Origin: Anaerolineales bacterium
Lineage (GTDB): Bacteria > Chloroflexota > Anaerolineae > Anaerolineales > Villigracilaceae
Assembly (NCBI GenBank): GCA_029933275.1
Contig: JAOZOM010000038.1
Coordinates: forward strand, 1 to 12,126
Direction of reading: 5' to 3'
Length of the DNA: 12,126 bases
Shown: in pieces, positions 1-7,181 of the stretch
How positions within the stretch are numbered: position 1 is the first letter of the stretch
Layout of the letters: every line of letters begins with the position of its first letter
Translations under genes and position numbers: made by a program
Notes under the pieces: model-generated
Told to the model about the DNA's origin: nothing
The model's input: only the letters and a program-made list of their open reading frames with translations
Database searches by the model: none

Positions 1-19
1 TTAAAAGGATTGATGAAAA

Positions 20-256
20 ATGGCAAAGATAGATTCTGTACAGCAATTACGCCAAGAGGTTGTCGGGCGGCAATGGTTTCATGGTATCGATTTGAGCGAT
101 TGCCTGATTATAAAAGAGTGTGTTCACATCTCAGAAAATATGGACAGTCAAAAAGTGCTGGATCCCTGTACAAATTTATGCGTAAAGTTGGACGCTGGGA
201 CTTGGATACAACACTTGCCAAAATTATGGGACGTTAATCAATGCGTATTGTTGTAG
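20..256 (+). pseudogene. Probable truncated N-terminus of a CmoB-like SAM-dependent methyltransferase
   Basis: A 78-codon frame opens with ATG 11 bases after an AAAAGGA ribosome-binding-like stretch (3-9). Residues 18-25 read QWFHGIDL, followed by a hydrophobic LIIKE. This resembles the N-terminal signature of CmoB/DUF1698-like class I methyltransferases, usually written WFHxIDLGDGxxTPG. Further on, KVLD and LDAGTW recall SAM-binding motif I (VLDxGTWDG) of those enzymes, but the frame stops soon after and nothing of the Rossmann fold follows. Intact relatives are about 200-300 residues. The end runs 16 bases into the next gene, which starts at 241. I infer a decayed or deletion-truncated gene, perhaps once a sugar O-methyltransferase of this locus. 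It could instead be a small intact gene of unknown function, and the family match is by eye only. Confidence 0.42.
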
Positions 257-1887
257 ACCTTACCCCGCTTCTTCCCGGAGGGGCTAATGGTGGGGCGAAG
301 CCAATGGTCTTGGCTCTTTTACGTCACTTGCCCGACCTCGCGCCGGATTGGGAATTCATTTTTCTAACCGCAGAAAGTAGCCATGCAGAGTTGGCGGTTT
401 TTGATCGCGAAAATGTTCGCCGTCTTTGCATTATGCATAATCCACCGCAAGATGTAGCCTCGTCCTCTCCGCAAAAGATTCATTGGCGTAGCCGCATACA
501 TCGTCTTATGGTGCGTTTCCTGCCGGCAAAAGCGGTAGATATCGCCAAACGGCTTTATTATCGTACGAGCTTGCAAAAAAAAGCACCTCAGGGGTTACTT
601 GCAGGACTCCATGCCGATTTGCTTTTTAATCCCTTCACGGCTCCAACTTATTTTGACCCGAAGATTCCTGCAGTGTCTATTGTCTATGATTTGCAGTTCA
701 TGGCGTACCCACAATTTTTCTCATCCGATGAACTATTCTACCGACATCAACATTTTGAAAGTACAGTACGGTTATCTAGTCATATTGTAACAATTTCTAA
801 TTTTGTACGGCAAACGGTCCTCGAAAACACGAACTTGAGTCCTCATCAAGTAACATCTTTGCCTATAGGACTAGTGAAGCCCTTGCTTGCACCATCAGAA
901 GAACGCATACAAGAAATACTCTCTGTATTCGGGTTAACTAAGAAACGCTTTCTGCTATATCCTGCAAATTTTTGGTTGCATAAAAACCACGAAATGCTCT
1001 TGGTTGCTTTCCAGCGATTTTTAAAACAAAACCCATCTACAAATTTAAAACTGGTCTGCACCGGAGCCTTGGAAGAGCGTCGTAACGAATTAACATTTTT
1101 TGCATCACGCATGAAACTGGAAGACTCTGTTTTGTTTCCGGGGTTCCTCTCTGAGGAGGATTTAGGGGCACTGTATCAGGCTGCTCAAGCGTTAATCTTC
1201 CCCTCTCTCTACGAGGGATTTGGTATCCCAATCCTAGAAGCTATGTCAGTGGGCATCCCTGTATTATGTAGCAATGTGACAAGTTTACCTGAGGTTGCAG
1301 GGGAGGCGGCTATTTATTTCAATCCGGGTAGTCCCCAAGAAATTGCGAATTCTATTCAACGAATAGAAAGAAAATCAGCATATCGTGAACAGCTAATTGT
1401 ACAAGGTGTTAAACGGCTAAAAGAATTTAGCGACGCGCGTGGTTTAGCTAAGCGTTATCTTGAAATTTTACAGACAACCCTAGCTGGAGAGCCAGAATAT
1501 CGGGATTATGCTTTAGAGGGAATTTCGGCGGATGGATGGATTCTTCAAAGCGGTATATATTTGCTATTTCCTCCATCAAAAAAGGAGGAAAAACGTGAAT
1601 GGCAGATAATATTATCATTACCTGAGTGGTTTCCAACCTTTGCTACAATTCAGGTACATGATAAGAAAAACGAATCTGTAATAAAGGTAGAGTTAGCCCC
1701 AGGAGAGACAAAGGAATTGTCTTATCTTCTTCCTGCTGAGACGGGTTATTTAGTTTTGAATTCTTCTCCGATATTTAGCCCCCTTCAACTGGGCGTAGGA
1801 AAAGATACTCGATCTATTGGCTTATACTGTGTCCAGAGCAAAATAATTTCCAGCGATTCCATAATCGCAACACTAAAAGACAAATAA
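241..1887 (+). CDS. GT4-family glycosyltransferase with extra C-terminal beta-rich module (548 aa)
   Basis: This is a cytoplasmic GT-B sugar transferase, expected to move a sugar from a nucleotide donor to a lipid-linked oligosaccharide; donor and acceptor are unknown. The N-terminal Rossmann domain starts at once (MRIVVDLTPL, with a GGANGG loop at residues 13-18), which supports the ATG at 241. An ATGGGA stretch nine bases upstream is a weak ribosome-binding site. The donor domain begins near residue 236 (FLLYPANFWLHKNH, with K248). It carries the GT4 EX7E pair E325/E333 in YEGFGIPILE and the TSLPEVAGEAA segment at 347-357. Retaining GT4 enzymes usually stop near residue 410, as here. Residues about 416-548 form an extra module of alternating beta-type segments that ends in a GxxKDTRSIGL motif (518-527). 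I read it as a sugar-binding-like sandwich. A slippery A-rich site lies near codons 446-448. The next gene follows after one base. Confidence 0.9.
   Translation: MRIVVDLTPLLPGGANGGAKPMVLALLRHLPDLAPDWEFIFLTAESSHAELAVFDRENVRRLCIMHNPPQDVASSSPQKIHWRSRIHRLMVRFLPAKAVDIAKRLYYRTSLQKKAPQGLLAGLHADLLFNPFTAPTYFDPKIPAVSIVYDLQFMAYPQFFSSDELFYRHQHFESTVRLSSHIVTISNFVRQTVLENTNLSPHQVTSLPIGLVKPLLAPSEERIQEILSVFGLTKKRFLLYPANFWLHKNHEMLLVAFQRFLKQNPSTNLKLVCTGALEERRNELTFFASRMKLEDSVLFPGFLSEEDLGALYQAAQALIFPSLYEGFGIPILEAMSVGIPVLCSNVTSLPEVAGEAAIYFNPGSPQEIANSIQRIERKSAYREQLIVQGVKRLKEFSDARGLAKRYLEILQTTLAGEPEYRDYALEGISADGWILQSGIYLLFPPSKKEEKREWQIILSLPEWFPTFATIQVHDKKNESVIKVELAPGETKELSYLLPAETGYLVLNSSPIFSPLQLGVGKDTRSIGLYCVQSKIISSDSIIATLKDK
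1486..1884 (+). other. C-terminal accessory (beta-sandwich-like) domain of the first GT4
   Basis: This region encodes residues about 416-548, beyond the end of the GT-B fold. The sequence shows short beta-prone stretches (DGWILQSGIYLLF, WQIILSLP, FATIQVHD, ELSYLLPA, GYLVLNSS), then SPIFSPLQLGVGKDTRSIGL. The pattern of an aromatic strand, then P...LG..xDxRxLG near the end, recurs as I remember it in accessory modules attached to bacterial glycosyltransferases, where carbohydrate or acceptor binding is assumed. No catalytic motif is visible. The role is inferred, not shown. Confidence 0.55.
1567..1598 (+). promoter_or_regulatory. In-phase A AAA AAG slippery heptamer within an 8-bp inverted repeat, with early -1 stop
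   Basis: TTTCCTCC (1567-1574) and GGAGGAAA (1584-1591) are perfect inverted repeats with a 9-base loop. Bases 1578-1584 read A AAA AAG in the gene's own phase (codons TCA AAA AAG), the same heptamer used in the dnaX -1 frameshift. After a -1 slip the ribosome would read GGA GGA AAA ACG and stop at TGA (1596-1598). That gives a product of about 452 residues without the accessory domain. There is no Shine-Dalgarno-like stimulator at the dnaX position upstream and only a weak AT-rich palindrome downstream, so real frameshifting is uncertain. Confidence 0.25.
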
Positions 1888-1888
1888 A

Positions 1889-2761
1889 ATGCCTTCGATT
1901 ACTTTAAGTATTATTACCCCATCATTTAACCAAGCTTCTTTTATCGAGGAAACAATTCAGAGCGTTTTATCACAGAATGTAGATGTAGAGTATGTGATTT
2001 TTGACGGCGGTAGTACAGACGGGACACTTGAAATTTTGCAAAAATATAGCTCTAAGCTTAGATGGTATTCTGAGGCAGATCGCGGGCAAACGCATGCTGT
2101 TAACAAAGGAATATTAGCTACAAAAGGCGATATTATAGGGTGGTTGAACTCAGATGATATTTATCTTCCCGACACGTTAGAATTAGTGCGTAATTTTTTT
2201 ACAGAACACCCCAAGGTAGATGTTTTGTATGGAGATGCTTGGCATATTGATATTGATGGTAATCCTTACGAAAAATACCCAACCGAGGTCTGGAGCTTTG
2301 AACGCCTTAAGAACGTGTGCTTTTTGAGCCAGCCTGCTGTTTTCTTTCGCCGTAGCGTAGTGGATCGCTTTGGACTGTTGAACGAAACTCTACAATACTG
2401 CATGGATTATGAGTATTGGCTTCGGTTGGGAGCAAATGGGGCAAAATTTGCCTATCTACCTCATCTACTAGCAGGCTCCAGAATGTACGCTGACAACAAA
2501 ACCCAATCTCAACGCTATGCCGTTCATGAAGAAATCGCCAATATGATGTCTGACCTTTTGGGGAAAGTTCCTGATCGTTGGCTATTTAACTTTGCTCATG
2601 TTCTAGTTGAGAAAAAAGGTTTATCTCGAGAGAAAACGCCCAGTCGATTTATTTTAGAAGTTTCTTTATACAGCATAGGAAATGCTTGGCGTTGGAACAA
2701 AAGCATTTCTAAGGACATGTTAGCCACTATTCTTCGCTGGAATTTCAATCGACTTCGTTGA
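1889..2761 (+). CDS. GT2-family glycosyltransferase (290 aa)
   Basis: This is an inverting GT-A-type cytoplasmic sugar transferase of the GT2 family. The N-terminus has the typical beta-strand and nucleotide-binding start (LSIITPSFNQ, residues 6-15), then IFDGGSTDGT (37-46). The metal-binding DXD-type motif is NSDD (87-90). The acceptor and catalytic region includes FLSQPAVFFRR (145-155) and MDYEYWLRLG (172-181), where the acidic residues of the DYE stretch sit at the usual catalytic-base position. No membrane segment is seen, and the length is normal for a single-domain GT2. The start lies one base after the previous stop, with no clear ribosome-binding site, so translation is probably coupled. 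Over its first 90 residues it is closely similar to the GT2 at 5059-5994. Sugar specificity cannot be read from the sequence. Confidence 0.92.
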   Translation: MPSITLSIITPSFNQASFIEETIQSVLSQNVDVEYVIFDGGSTDGTLEILQKYSSKLRWYSEADRGQTHAVNKGILATKGDIIGWLNSDDIYLPDTLELVRNFFTEHPKVDVLYGDAWHIDIDGNPYEKYPTEVWSFERLKNVCFLSQPAVFFRRSVVDRFGLLNETLQYCMDYEYWLRLGANGAKFAYLPHLLAGSRMYADNKTQSQRYAVHEEIANMMSDLLGKVPDRWLFNFAHVLVEKKGLSREKTPSRFILEVSLYSIGNAWRWNKSISKDMLATILRWNFNRLR

Positions 2762-2779
2762 TTATAAGGTTAGAAAAGC

Positions 2780-3967
2780 ATGAAAATTGGTTTTGATATT
2801 TCTCAAACAGGAAAAGATAAAACAGGCTGTGGTTACTTTTCCTATAGCCTGTTTCGGGCGTTATTAAAGGTGGAAAATGAAATATCGTATATAGCTTACC
2901 CCTCATTTGGAGATGGATATTGGGATCCTGATTGCTCGCTATCAGCTTGTTTTGATCATATTAAAAAAAACAAAGCAAGAGTTGCTTCGGGTCCACACCA
3001 TACGAATCGCCGAGATGTGATTACTTTTTGGCGTAATACTCATATAGATTTGGATCAAGAACTAGGCAATCCCAGTATTATCCATGCTAATAATTTTTTT
3101 TCGCCACGCGGTCTTAGAAAAACAAAATTAATATATACATTATATGATTTGAGCTTTCTTGAATCGCCCGAATGGCATACAGAAAGCAATAGATTGCTGA
3201 CATTTATGGGTGTGTTTCATGCATCCCTTTTTGCTGACGGAATTATTGCTATTTCAGAGTATTCACGTCAGCATTTTTTAGAATACTTTCCTTATTATCC
3301 TCAGGATCGTATTTGGACGGTTTCTTTGGCAAGTCGTTTCCCCTCGCCCATGTCAGGGGAGAAACCCCTGACGAAATTTTCCATCCTTCCTCGAAAATAC
3401 TGGCTTAGCGTTGGGACACTTGAACCTCGAAAAAATCACCGCCGCTTATTGAACGCTTACGCCAAGTTAGTCTATAGTGCGAAAGGTGATTCCCTTCCTT
3501 TAGTGTTAGTAGGGGCAAAAGGTTGGAGAATGGAGCATTTGCAGTTATTAATTAAAAAATTACACTTGGAAAACCATGTGAAGGTTTTAGGTTATGTAGC
3601 TGATGCAACACTCCAATGGTTATATGAAAACAGTTTTGCTTTTGTATATCCCTCTCTTTTCGAAGGCTTCGGTCTACCTGTTTTAGAAGCAATGGCTATG
3701 GGAGCCGCGGTCATCACGTCTAATACGACATCACTTCCTGAAGTCGTGGGAGATGCAGGCTATTTAATTGACCCCTCAGATGAAGAAGCTATCTATAAGG
3801 CATTATTACTTTTCCAAGAAAATCAAGCATTACGGAACGAATACGCTCAGAAATCTCTTAAGCAAGCGGCTAAATTTTCATGGGAGAAAACGGCACAAAC
3901 GGTTCTTTCTATTTATAAAGAAGTTCTCTCTTTGCCCAAACTATATTCACCTATAATCCCAAAGTAA
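2780..3967 (+). CDS. GT4-family glycosyltransferase (395 aa)
   Basis: This is a retaining GT-B transferase, probably of the mannosyl- or rhamnosyl-transferase-like GT4 group found in O-antigen and exopolysaccharide loci. The N-terminal acceptor domain (1 to about 185) begins MKIGFDISQTG and includes LIYTLYDLSFLESP (117-130). The donor domain begins with WLSVGTLEPRKNH (208-220), where R217 and K218 are placed to bind the donor phosphates. The EX7E pair is E295/E303 in FEGFGLPVLEAM, followed by TSLPEVVGDAG (317-327). The start is supported by AAGG ten bases upstream (2766-2769). The interdomain linker, residues about 188-205, contains a perfect inverted repeat in the DNA (3352-3372). The gene also carries A8 (2963-2970) and T8 (3094-3101) runs. 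The stop is directly followed by the next ATG. Exact substrate unknown. Confidence 0.92.
   Translation: MKIGFDISQTGKDKTGCGYFSYSLFRALLKVENEISYIAYPSFGDGYWDPDCSLSACFDHIKKNKARVASGPHHTNRRDVITFWRNTHIDLDQELGNPSIIHANNFFSPRGLRKTKLIYTLYDLSFLESPEWHTESNRLLTFMGVFHASLFADGIIAISEYSRQHFLEYFPYYPQDRIWTVSLASRFPSPMSGEKPLTKFSILPRKYWLSVGTLEPRKNHRRLLNAYAKLVYSAKGDSLPLVLVGAKGWRMEHLQLLIKKLHLENHVKVLGYVADATLQWLYENSFAFVYPSLFEGFGLPVLEAMAMGAAVITSNTTSLPEVVGDAGYLIDPSDEEAIYKALLLFQENQALRNEYAQKSLKQAAKFSWEKTAQTVLSIYKEVLSLPKLYSPIIPK
3352..3380 (+). terminator. Terminator-like hairpin inside the GT4 linker
   Basis: GTCAGGGG (3352-3359) and CCCCTGAC (3365-3372) form a perfect 8-bp stem with an AGAAA loop. GAAA and then a short TTTT run (3377-3380) follow. 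The element lies within codons for the variable linker between the two Rossmann domains. The U-run is short and displaced by four bases, so full termination is doubtful. Partial attenuation or an mRNA stability element is possible. Confidence 0.3.
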
Positions 3968-5062
3968 ATGCACACCTCCCTCATCTATCTCGGGCGGCGT
4001 GGGGCGGGAGGCATAATCAGCCTCGAGCTAGCACGGCATCTTTCGCCTCACATCCAAACATCTATCACAACCTCGTCCTTTGCCGAGCAAAAAGAACTTT
4101 GGCGTGCCGCGCAATACCCTCTGCTTGAAGTAGACACCTATCAGGGCGTAGCATCTGCTTTCAACTCCCTCTTATTTCGCCGCAAAATACATCACCTTGC
4201 TCAAAAAATAGCTCTGCAAAACCCTGATATTCTCCTCTTCCCCATGTTCCACCCGTGGAACTTTTTTCTCCAAAAACACCTCTCGCACATCCCCTCGGTC
4301 GTATACGTTCACGACCCTCAGCCACACCCAGATTTAACAGGGTGGATTTACAGCAAACTTGAGCAACAATCCATCAAGCAGGCACAGCAATGTATCGTTA
4401 TGAGCGAAAATCTCATCCCCGCCTTGGTAAGTCGCGGTGTCCCCAAAGATAAAATAGATGTTGTCCCTCTGGGACCTCTAAACTTCAAAACTCCCGCCAA
4501 AGATAAACCTAGAACGTCTCCACGCCTATTATTTATTGGGCGTATTATGCCTTATAAAGGATTGGAAATTCTTCTACAATCTTACCGACATATCCGCAAA
4601 AAACACACTTGCTCCCTGCACATCGTTGGCGAGGGAAACCTTTCCCCATACAAAAAGAATCTAGATCTACTAGAAGATGTTAAAATTATTAATCAATGGA
4701 TACCAGATACAGAAATAGGGCGATATTTTCAGCAATGCGATTTACTTGTCCTGCCCTACACCAGCGCATCACAATCCGGAATCATTCCCATAGCTGCAAC
4801 ATTTGGCTTGCCTGTAATCGCCACGCGGACGGGGGGCTTGCCCGAGCAAATTGACCATGGTCTTAACGGATGGCTGGTCCCGCCAAACGACGTGGACGCA
4901 TTATCTGCGGCTATTGAAGAGGCGATAACGCATCCTGAAGAAGCTCAATTGCGAGGAAAAAGATTGCAGAAAAAGTATCAGACGCAGTTTAGTTGGGAGA
5001 AAAATGCCCTTCTCCTCATAAAAAGCCTCGAGAAAGCGCACCAAGCCGGAGGTCACGCGTGA
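3968..5062 (+). CDS. GT4-like glycosyltransferase lacking the EX7E pair (364 aa)
   Basis: This is a GT-B-fold sugar transferase. The N-terminal domain has a glycine-rich loop (GRRGAGGII, 9-17) and VVYVHDPQPHPD (111-122). The donor domain starts with LLFIGRIMPYKGLEILL (187-203), with R192 and K197 placed for donor phosphate contact, then IVGEG (219-223). Where most GT4 enzymes have EX7E, this one reads YTSASQSGIIPIAATFG (264-280), followed by ATRTGGLPEQI (285-295). This SG-type variant is seen in some working GT4 members, so the enzyme need not be dead. The ATG directly follows the previous stop and no ribosome-binding site is visible. Third-position GC is much higher at the 5' end than in the preceding gene (35 of the first 60 codons against 16 of 60), which suggests a separate origin. 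Its 3' end carries the ribosome-binding site of the next gene. Confidence 0.88.
   Translation: MHTSLIYLGRRGAGGIISLELARHLSPHIQTSITTSSFAEQKELWRAAQYPLLEVDTYQGVASAFNSLLFRRKIHHLAQKIALQNPDILLFPMFHPWNFFLQKHLSHIPSVVYVHDPQPHPDLTGWIYSKLEQQSIKQAQQCIVMSENLIPALVSRGVPKDKIDVVPLGPLNFKTPAKDKPRTSPRLLFIGRIMPYKGLEILLQSYRHIRKKHTCSLHIVGEGNLSPYKKNLDLLEDVKIINQWIPDTEIGRYFQQCDLLVLPYTSASQSGIIPIAATFGLPVIATRTGGLPEQIDHGLNGWLVPPNDVDALSAAIEEAITHPEEAQLRGKRLQKKYQTQFSWEKNALLLIKSLEKAHQAGGHA
5048..5053 (+). promoter_or_regulatory. Strong Shine-Dalgarno GGAGGT setting a GTG start
   Basis: GGAGGT lies five bases before GTG (5059-5061). It decides the start of the second GT2, because the upstream in-frame ATG at 4993 lies inside the previous gene and would add 22 residues of charged, non-family sequence. 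Confidence 0.8.
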
Positions 5063-5994
5063 ATCAGATTCCACTTGTCACTATCGTCACGCCCTCTCTC
5101 AATCAAGGAAACTACATCCGCGCAACAATTGATTCCATCCTTTCACAAAATTATCCTAATCTTGAGTATTGGGTTATTGATGGTGGCTCTAATGATGAAA
5201 CGCTAGAGATTTTACGTTCTTATGGCGAGCGCATTCACTGGGTTTCAGAAGCTGATGAGGGACAGTCTAACGCGGTTAACAAAGGCTGGCTACGCGCTCA
5301 TGGTGAGATTTTAGGTTGGGTTAATGCTGATGATGTTTTGCTCCCCGGTGCGCTTCATCATGTAGTGAAATCTTTTGATGAAGAAGAGACTTGTGCTGTT
5401 GTGTATGGAGGTTGTTTCTATATTGATGCGCAGGGAAAAACCTTAGGGGAATATCCTACATACGCTTACGATTACGCTACTTTGCTTATTGAAGCTGAAA
5501 ATTTTATTCCTCAACCTGCAACTTTTGTACGTCATCAGGCAGCGAAGAAGGTCGGATTATTGGACGAATCTTTACATTATGTAATGGATTTTGATTTTTG
5601 GCTACGTTTAGGTGCACGCTATAATTTTTGCTATCTACCCACACCTTTAGCTGCGTTGCGCATCCATGGTGCGACAAAAACAGGAACGACTATAGCGCGT
5701 TTTGCCCCCGAATTGGAACGTGTCTATCATCGTATATTCTCTTTACCTGAATTATCGACTGACTTACACGCGCAAGAGGCACGCGCTTGGGCATATCTTT
5801 ATCATAGAGCGGCATCGTATAGTTTTTGGGGAGGTGCGCCCGCACGCGCACGAACTTACCTAAAAAAATCGTGGAGTGCGCTTCCTTTATGGCGAACGCG
5901 TAGTTTTTGGTTGTTAATGTTATTTTCGTTATTTGGACAAGCTGGATATAACGTGGCAGAACGCTTGCACGGGAATCCTTTTCACTCTAGATGA
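5059..5994 (+). CDS. GT2-family glycosyltransferase, GTG start (311 aa)
   Basis: This is a GT-A-type sugar transferase paralogous to the one at 1889-2761. I chose the GTG at 5059 because it follows GGAGGT at five bases, overlaps the previous TGA as GTGA, and places LVTIVTPSLNQ right at the N-terminus as in the family. Motifs are VIDGGSNDET (39-48), EADEGQSNAVNKG (64-76), metal-binding NADD (89-92), FIPQPATFVR (149-158) and VMDFDFWLRLG (175-185). By hand, 33 of 58 aligned residues between the YW/YV strand and the DD motif are identical to the other GT2. The C-terminal tail (about 245-311) is rich in aromatic and basic residues and is alpha-helical in look (RSFWLLMLFSLFGQAGY); it may lie against the membrane. 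It ends in an ATGA overlap with the next gene, so translation is likely coupled. The sugar is unknown. Confidence 0.92.
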   Translation: MNQIPLVTIVTPSLNQGNYIRATIDSILSQNYPNLEYWVIDGGSNDETLEILRSYGERIHWVSEADEGQSNAVNKGWLRAHGEILGWVNADDVLLPGALHHVVKSFDEEETCAVVYGGCFYIDAQGKTLGEYPTYAYDYATLLIEAENFIPQPATFVRHQAAKKVGLLDESLHYVMDFDFWLRLGARYNFCYLPTPLAALRIHGATKTGTTIARFAPELERVYHRIFSLPELSTDLHAQEARAWAYLYHRAASYSFWGGAPARARTYLKKSWSALPLWRTRSFWLLMLFSLFGQAGYNVAERLHGNPFHSR

Positions 5995-7181
5995 GAGAAA
6001 ATATGAAGAAACCTCGTATTCTTTATCTTTCGGCGTTGCCCCTTGGGGTAGGCGGAATTGAGACACATCTTTTAGGTTTACTTGAAGCAGTTGCGCTGCA
6101 ATATGAAACATTCCTATTTGCTCCTGCACAAAGTTCTTTTACAAAAGATGCCCTTGCAAGAAAATGTCAGGTTTCTTTTTGGCAAGTTGAAAAAACGGGA
6201 GATATTCGAGCATGGTTTACCCTTTTTTTCTTTTTGCGTAAAGTACGCCCCGATATTGTTCATGTTCATGATGCGCGTGCCGCATCAATTTTGCGTCCGC
6301 TTGCCGCACTCTTTTTTAATTTCCCCATTATCAATACGGTACATTTACCCCCCTATTATTATCAGTTTGAAGGGAAAACAGCTCGACTGCGCGCAAGAGT
6401 ATATTCTATGGTGGAGAAATTTCTCAACCGCACGATGACCACGAAAATTATTTATGTGGGAAAGCATGTTTATGAGGAAGCATTAGCATTGGGTTATGCA
6501 CGCCTTGCACAAGCTGAGCTTGTAGAAAACGGTATTGATCTCACGCCTTTTCGTATAGATTACACCCATCGCCGTAAGATGTTGCGGACACAAACAAAAA
6601 CACCTCTAGACATGCCTGTATTTGTCTGTGTAGCACGTTTATCATCTCAAAAACGTCAGGATGTTTTGTTACACGCCGCTGCTATTTTGAAAAAAAACGG
6701 CATGGTATTTCATTTATGGTTAGTAGGTGAGGGACCAGAGCGGGTAGCCTTAGAGCATTTATCTCTGGAGTTAGGTTTATCAGATATCGTTATCTTCCAT
6801 GGTAGCCGCACAGATATTCCTGCCTTACTTGCTGCAAGCGATGTGTTTGTCTTACTCTCAGATTACGAGGGGCGAACATTATCCGTTATGGAGGCACAAG
6901 CGGCAGGATTACCGTGTATTCTCTCGAACGTGGGAGATCACCCTTTTATGGTTCAGGAAGGGGAAACAGGTTTTATTGTACCGCCCCGTTCTCCGTCTGC
7001 GGCTGCGCAAGCAATGCAAAAGATGCTTACATCCGTGCCGCAGCGCATCGAAATGGGGGAAAAGGCAAAGAAATATGCTTTCACACATTTTGACAAAGAA
7101 CTTCAACATAAGCAAAGCTTGAACATTTACGCAGCATTACTTGAAGAGAATGGTACAATTTTTAGCCATAGCAGAGAATAA
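5991..7181 (+). CDS. GT4-family glycosyltransferase, capsule/EPS type (396 aa)
   Basis: This is a retaining GT-B transferase of the broad EPS/capsule GT4 group. The N-terminus holds ILYLSALPLGVGGIETHLL (10-28), the standard glycine-rich acceptor-domain start, and IVHVHDARAASILRP (89-103). The donor domain has FVCVARLSSQKRQDVLL (211-227) with R216 and K221, LVGEGPER (244-251), and the EX7E pair E293/E301 in YEGRTLSVMEA. AAGLPCILSNVGDHPFMVQEGETGF follows in short pieces (304-328). The ATG at 5991 overlaps the previous stop as ATGA. A second in-frame ATG at 6003, four codons later, has a weak GAGAG upstream and could be the true start. An A8 run at 6690-6697 encodes KKN. A 40- or 109-base gap follows, the largest in the cluster. 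Acceptor and sugar unknown. Confidence 0.92.
   Translation: MRENMKKPRILYLSALPLGVGGIETHLLGLLEAVALQYETFLFAPAQSSFTKDALARKCQVSFWQVEKTGDIRAWFTLFFFLRKVRPDIVHVHDARAASILRPLAALFFNFPIINTVHLPPYYYQFEGKTARLRARVYSMVEKFLNRTMTTKIIYVGKHVYEEALALGYARLAQAELVENGIDLTPFRIDYTHRRKMLRTQTKTPLDMPVFVCVARLSSQKRQDVLLHAAAILKKNGMVFHLWLVGEGPERVALEHLSLELGLSDIVIFHGSRTDIPALLAASDVFVLLSDYEGRTLSVMEAQAAGLPCILSNVGDHPFMVQEGETGFIVPPRSPSAAAQAMQKMLTSVPQRIEMGEKAKKYAFTHFDKELQHKQSLNIYAALLEENGTIFSHSRE

Noticed and set aside
10..237. Alternative 75-codon frame (TTG start) overlapping the methyltransferase-like frame
   Set aside because: Its product has no recognisable motif, while the other frame shows the WFHxIDL-like signature.
1605..1616. 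GATAATATTATC palindrome downstream of the slippery site
   Set aside because: As a hairpin it gives a 4-bp AT-rich stem, too weak to act as a frameshift stimulator or operator on its own.
4993..5058. Upstream ATG for the second GT2
   Set aside because: It lies inside the previous gene, lacks a ribosome-binding site, and adds 22 charged residues absent from the family. GTG at 5059 has GGAGGT at five bases.
5054..5061. CACGCGTG palindrome over the GTG start
   Set aside because: It is a single 8-base palindrome formed by two codons and the start. No second copy suggests an operator.
5834..5851. GTGCGC / GCGCAC inverted repeat with 6-base loop inside the second GT2
   Set aside because: It has no T-run, and it sits in a run of Ala/Arg codons (GCG, CGC) that gives such pairing by composition.
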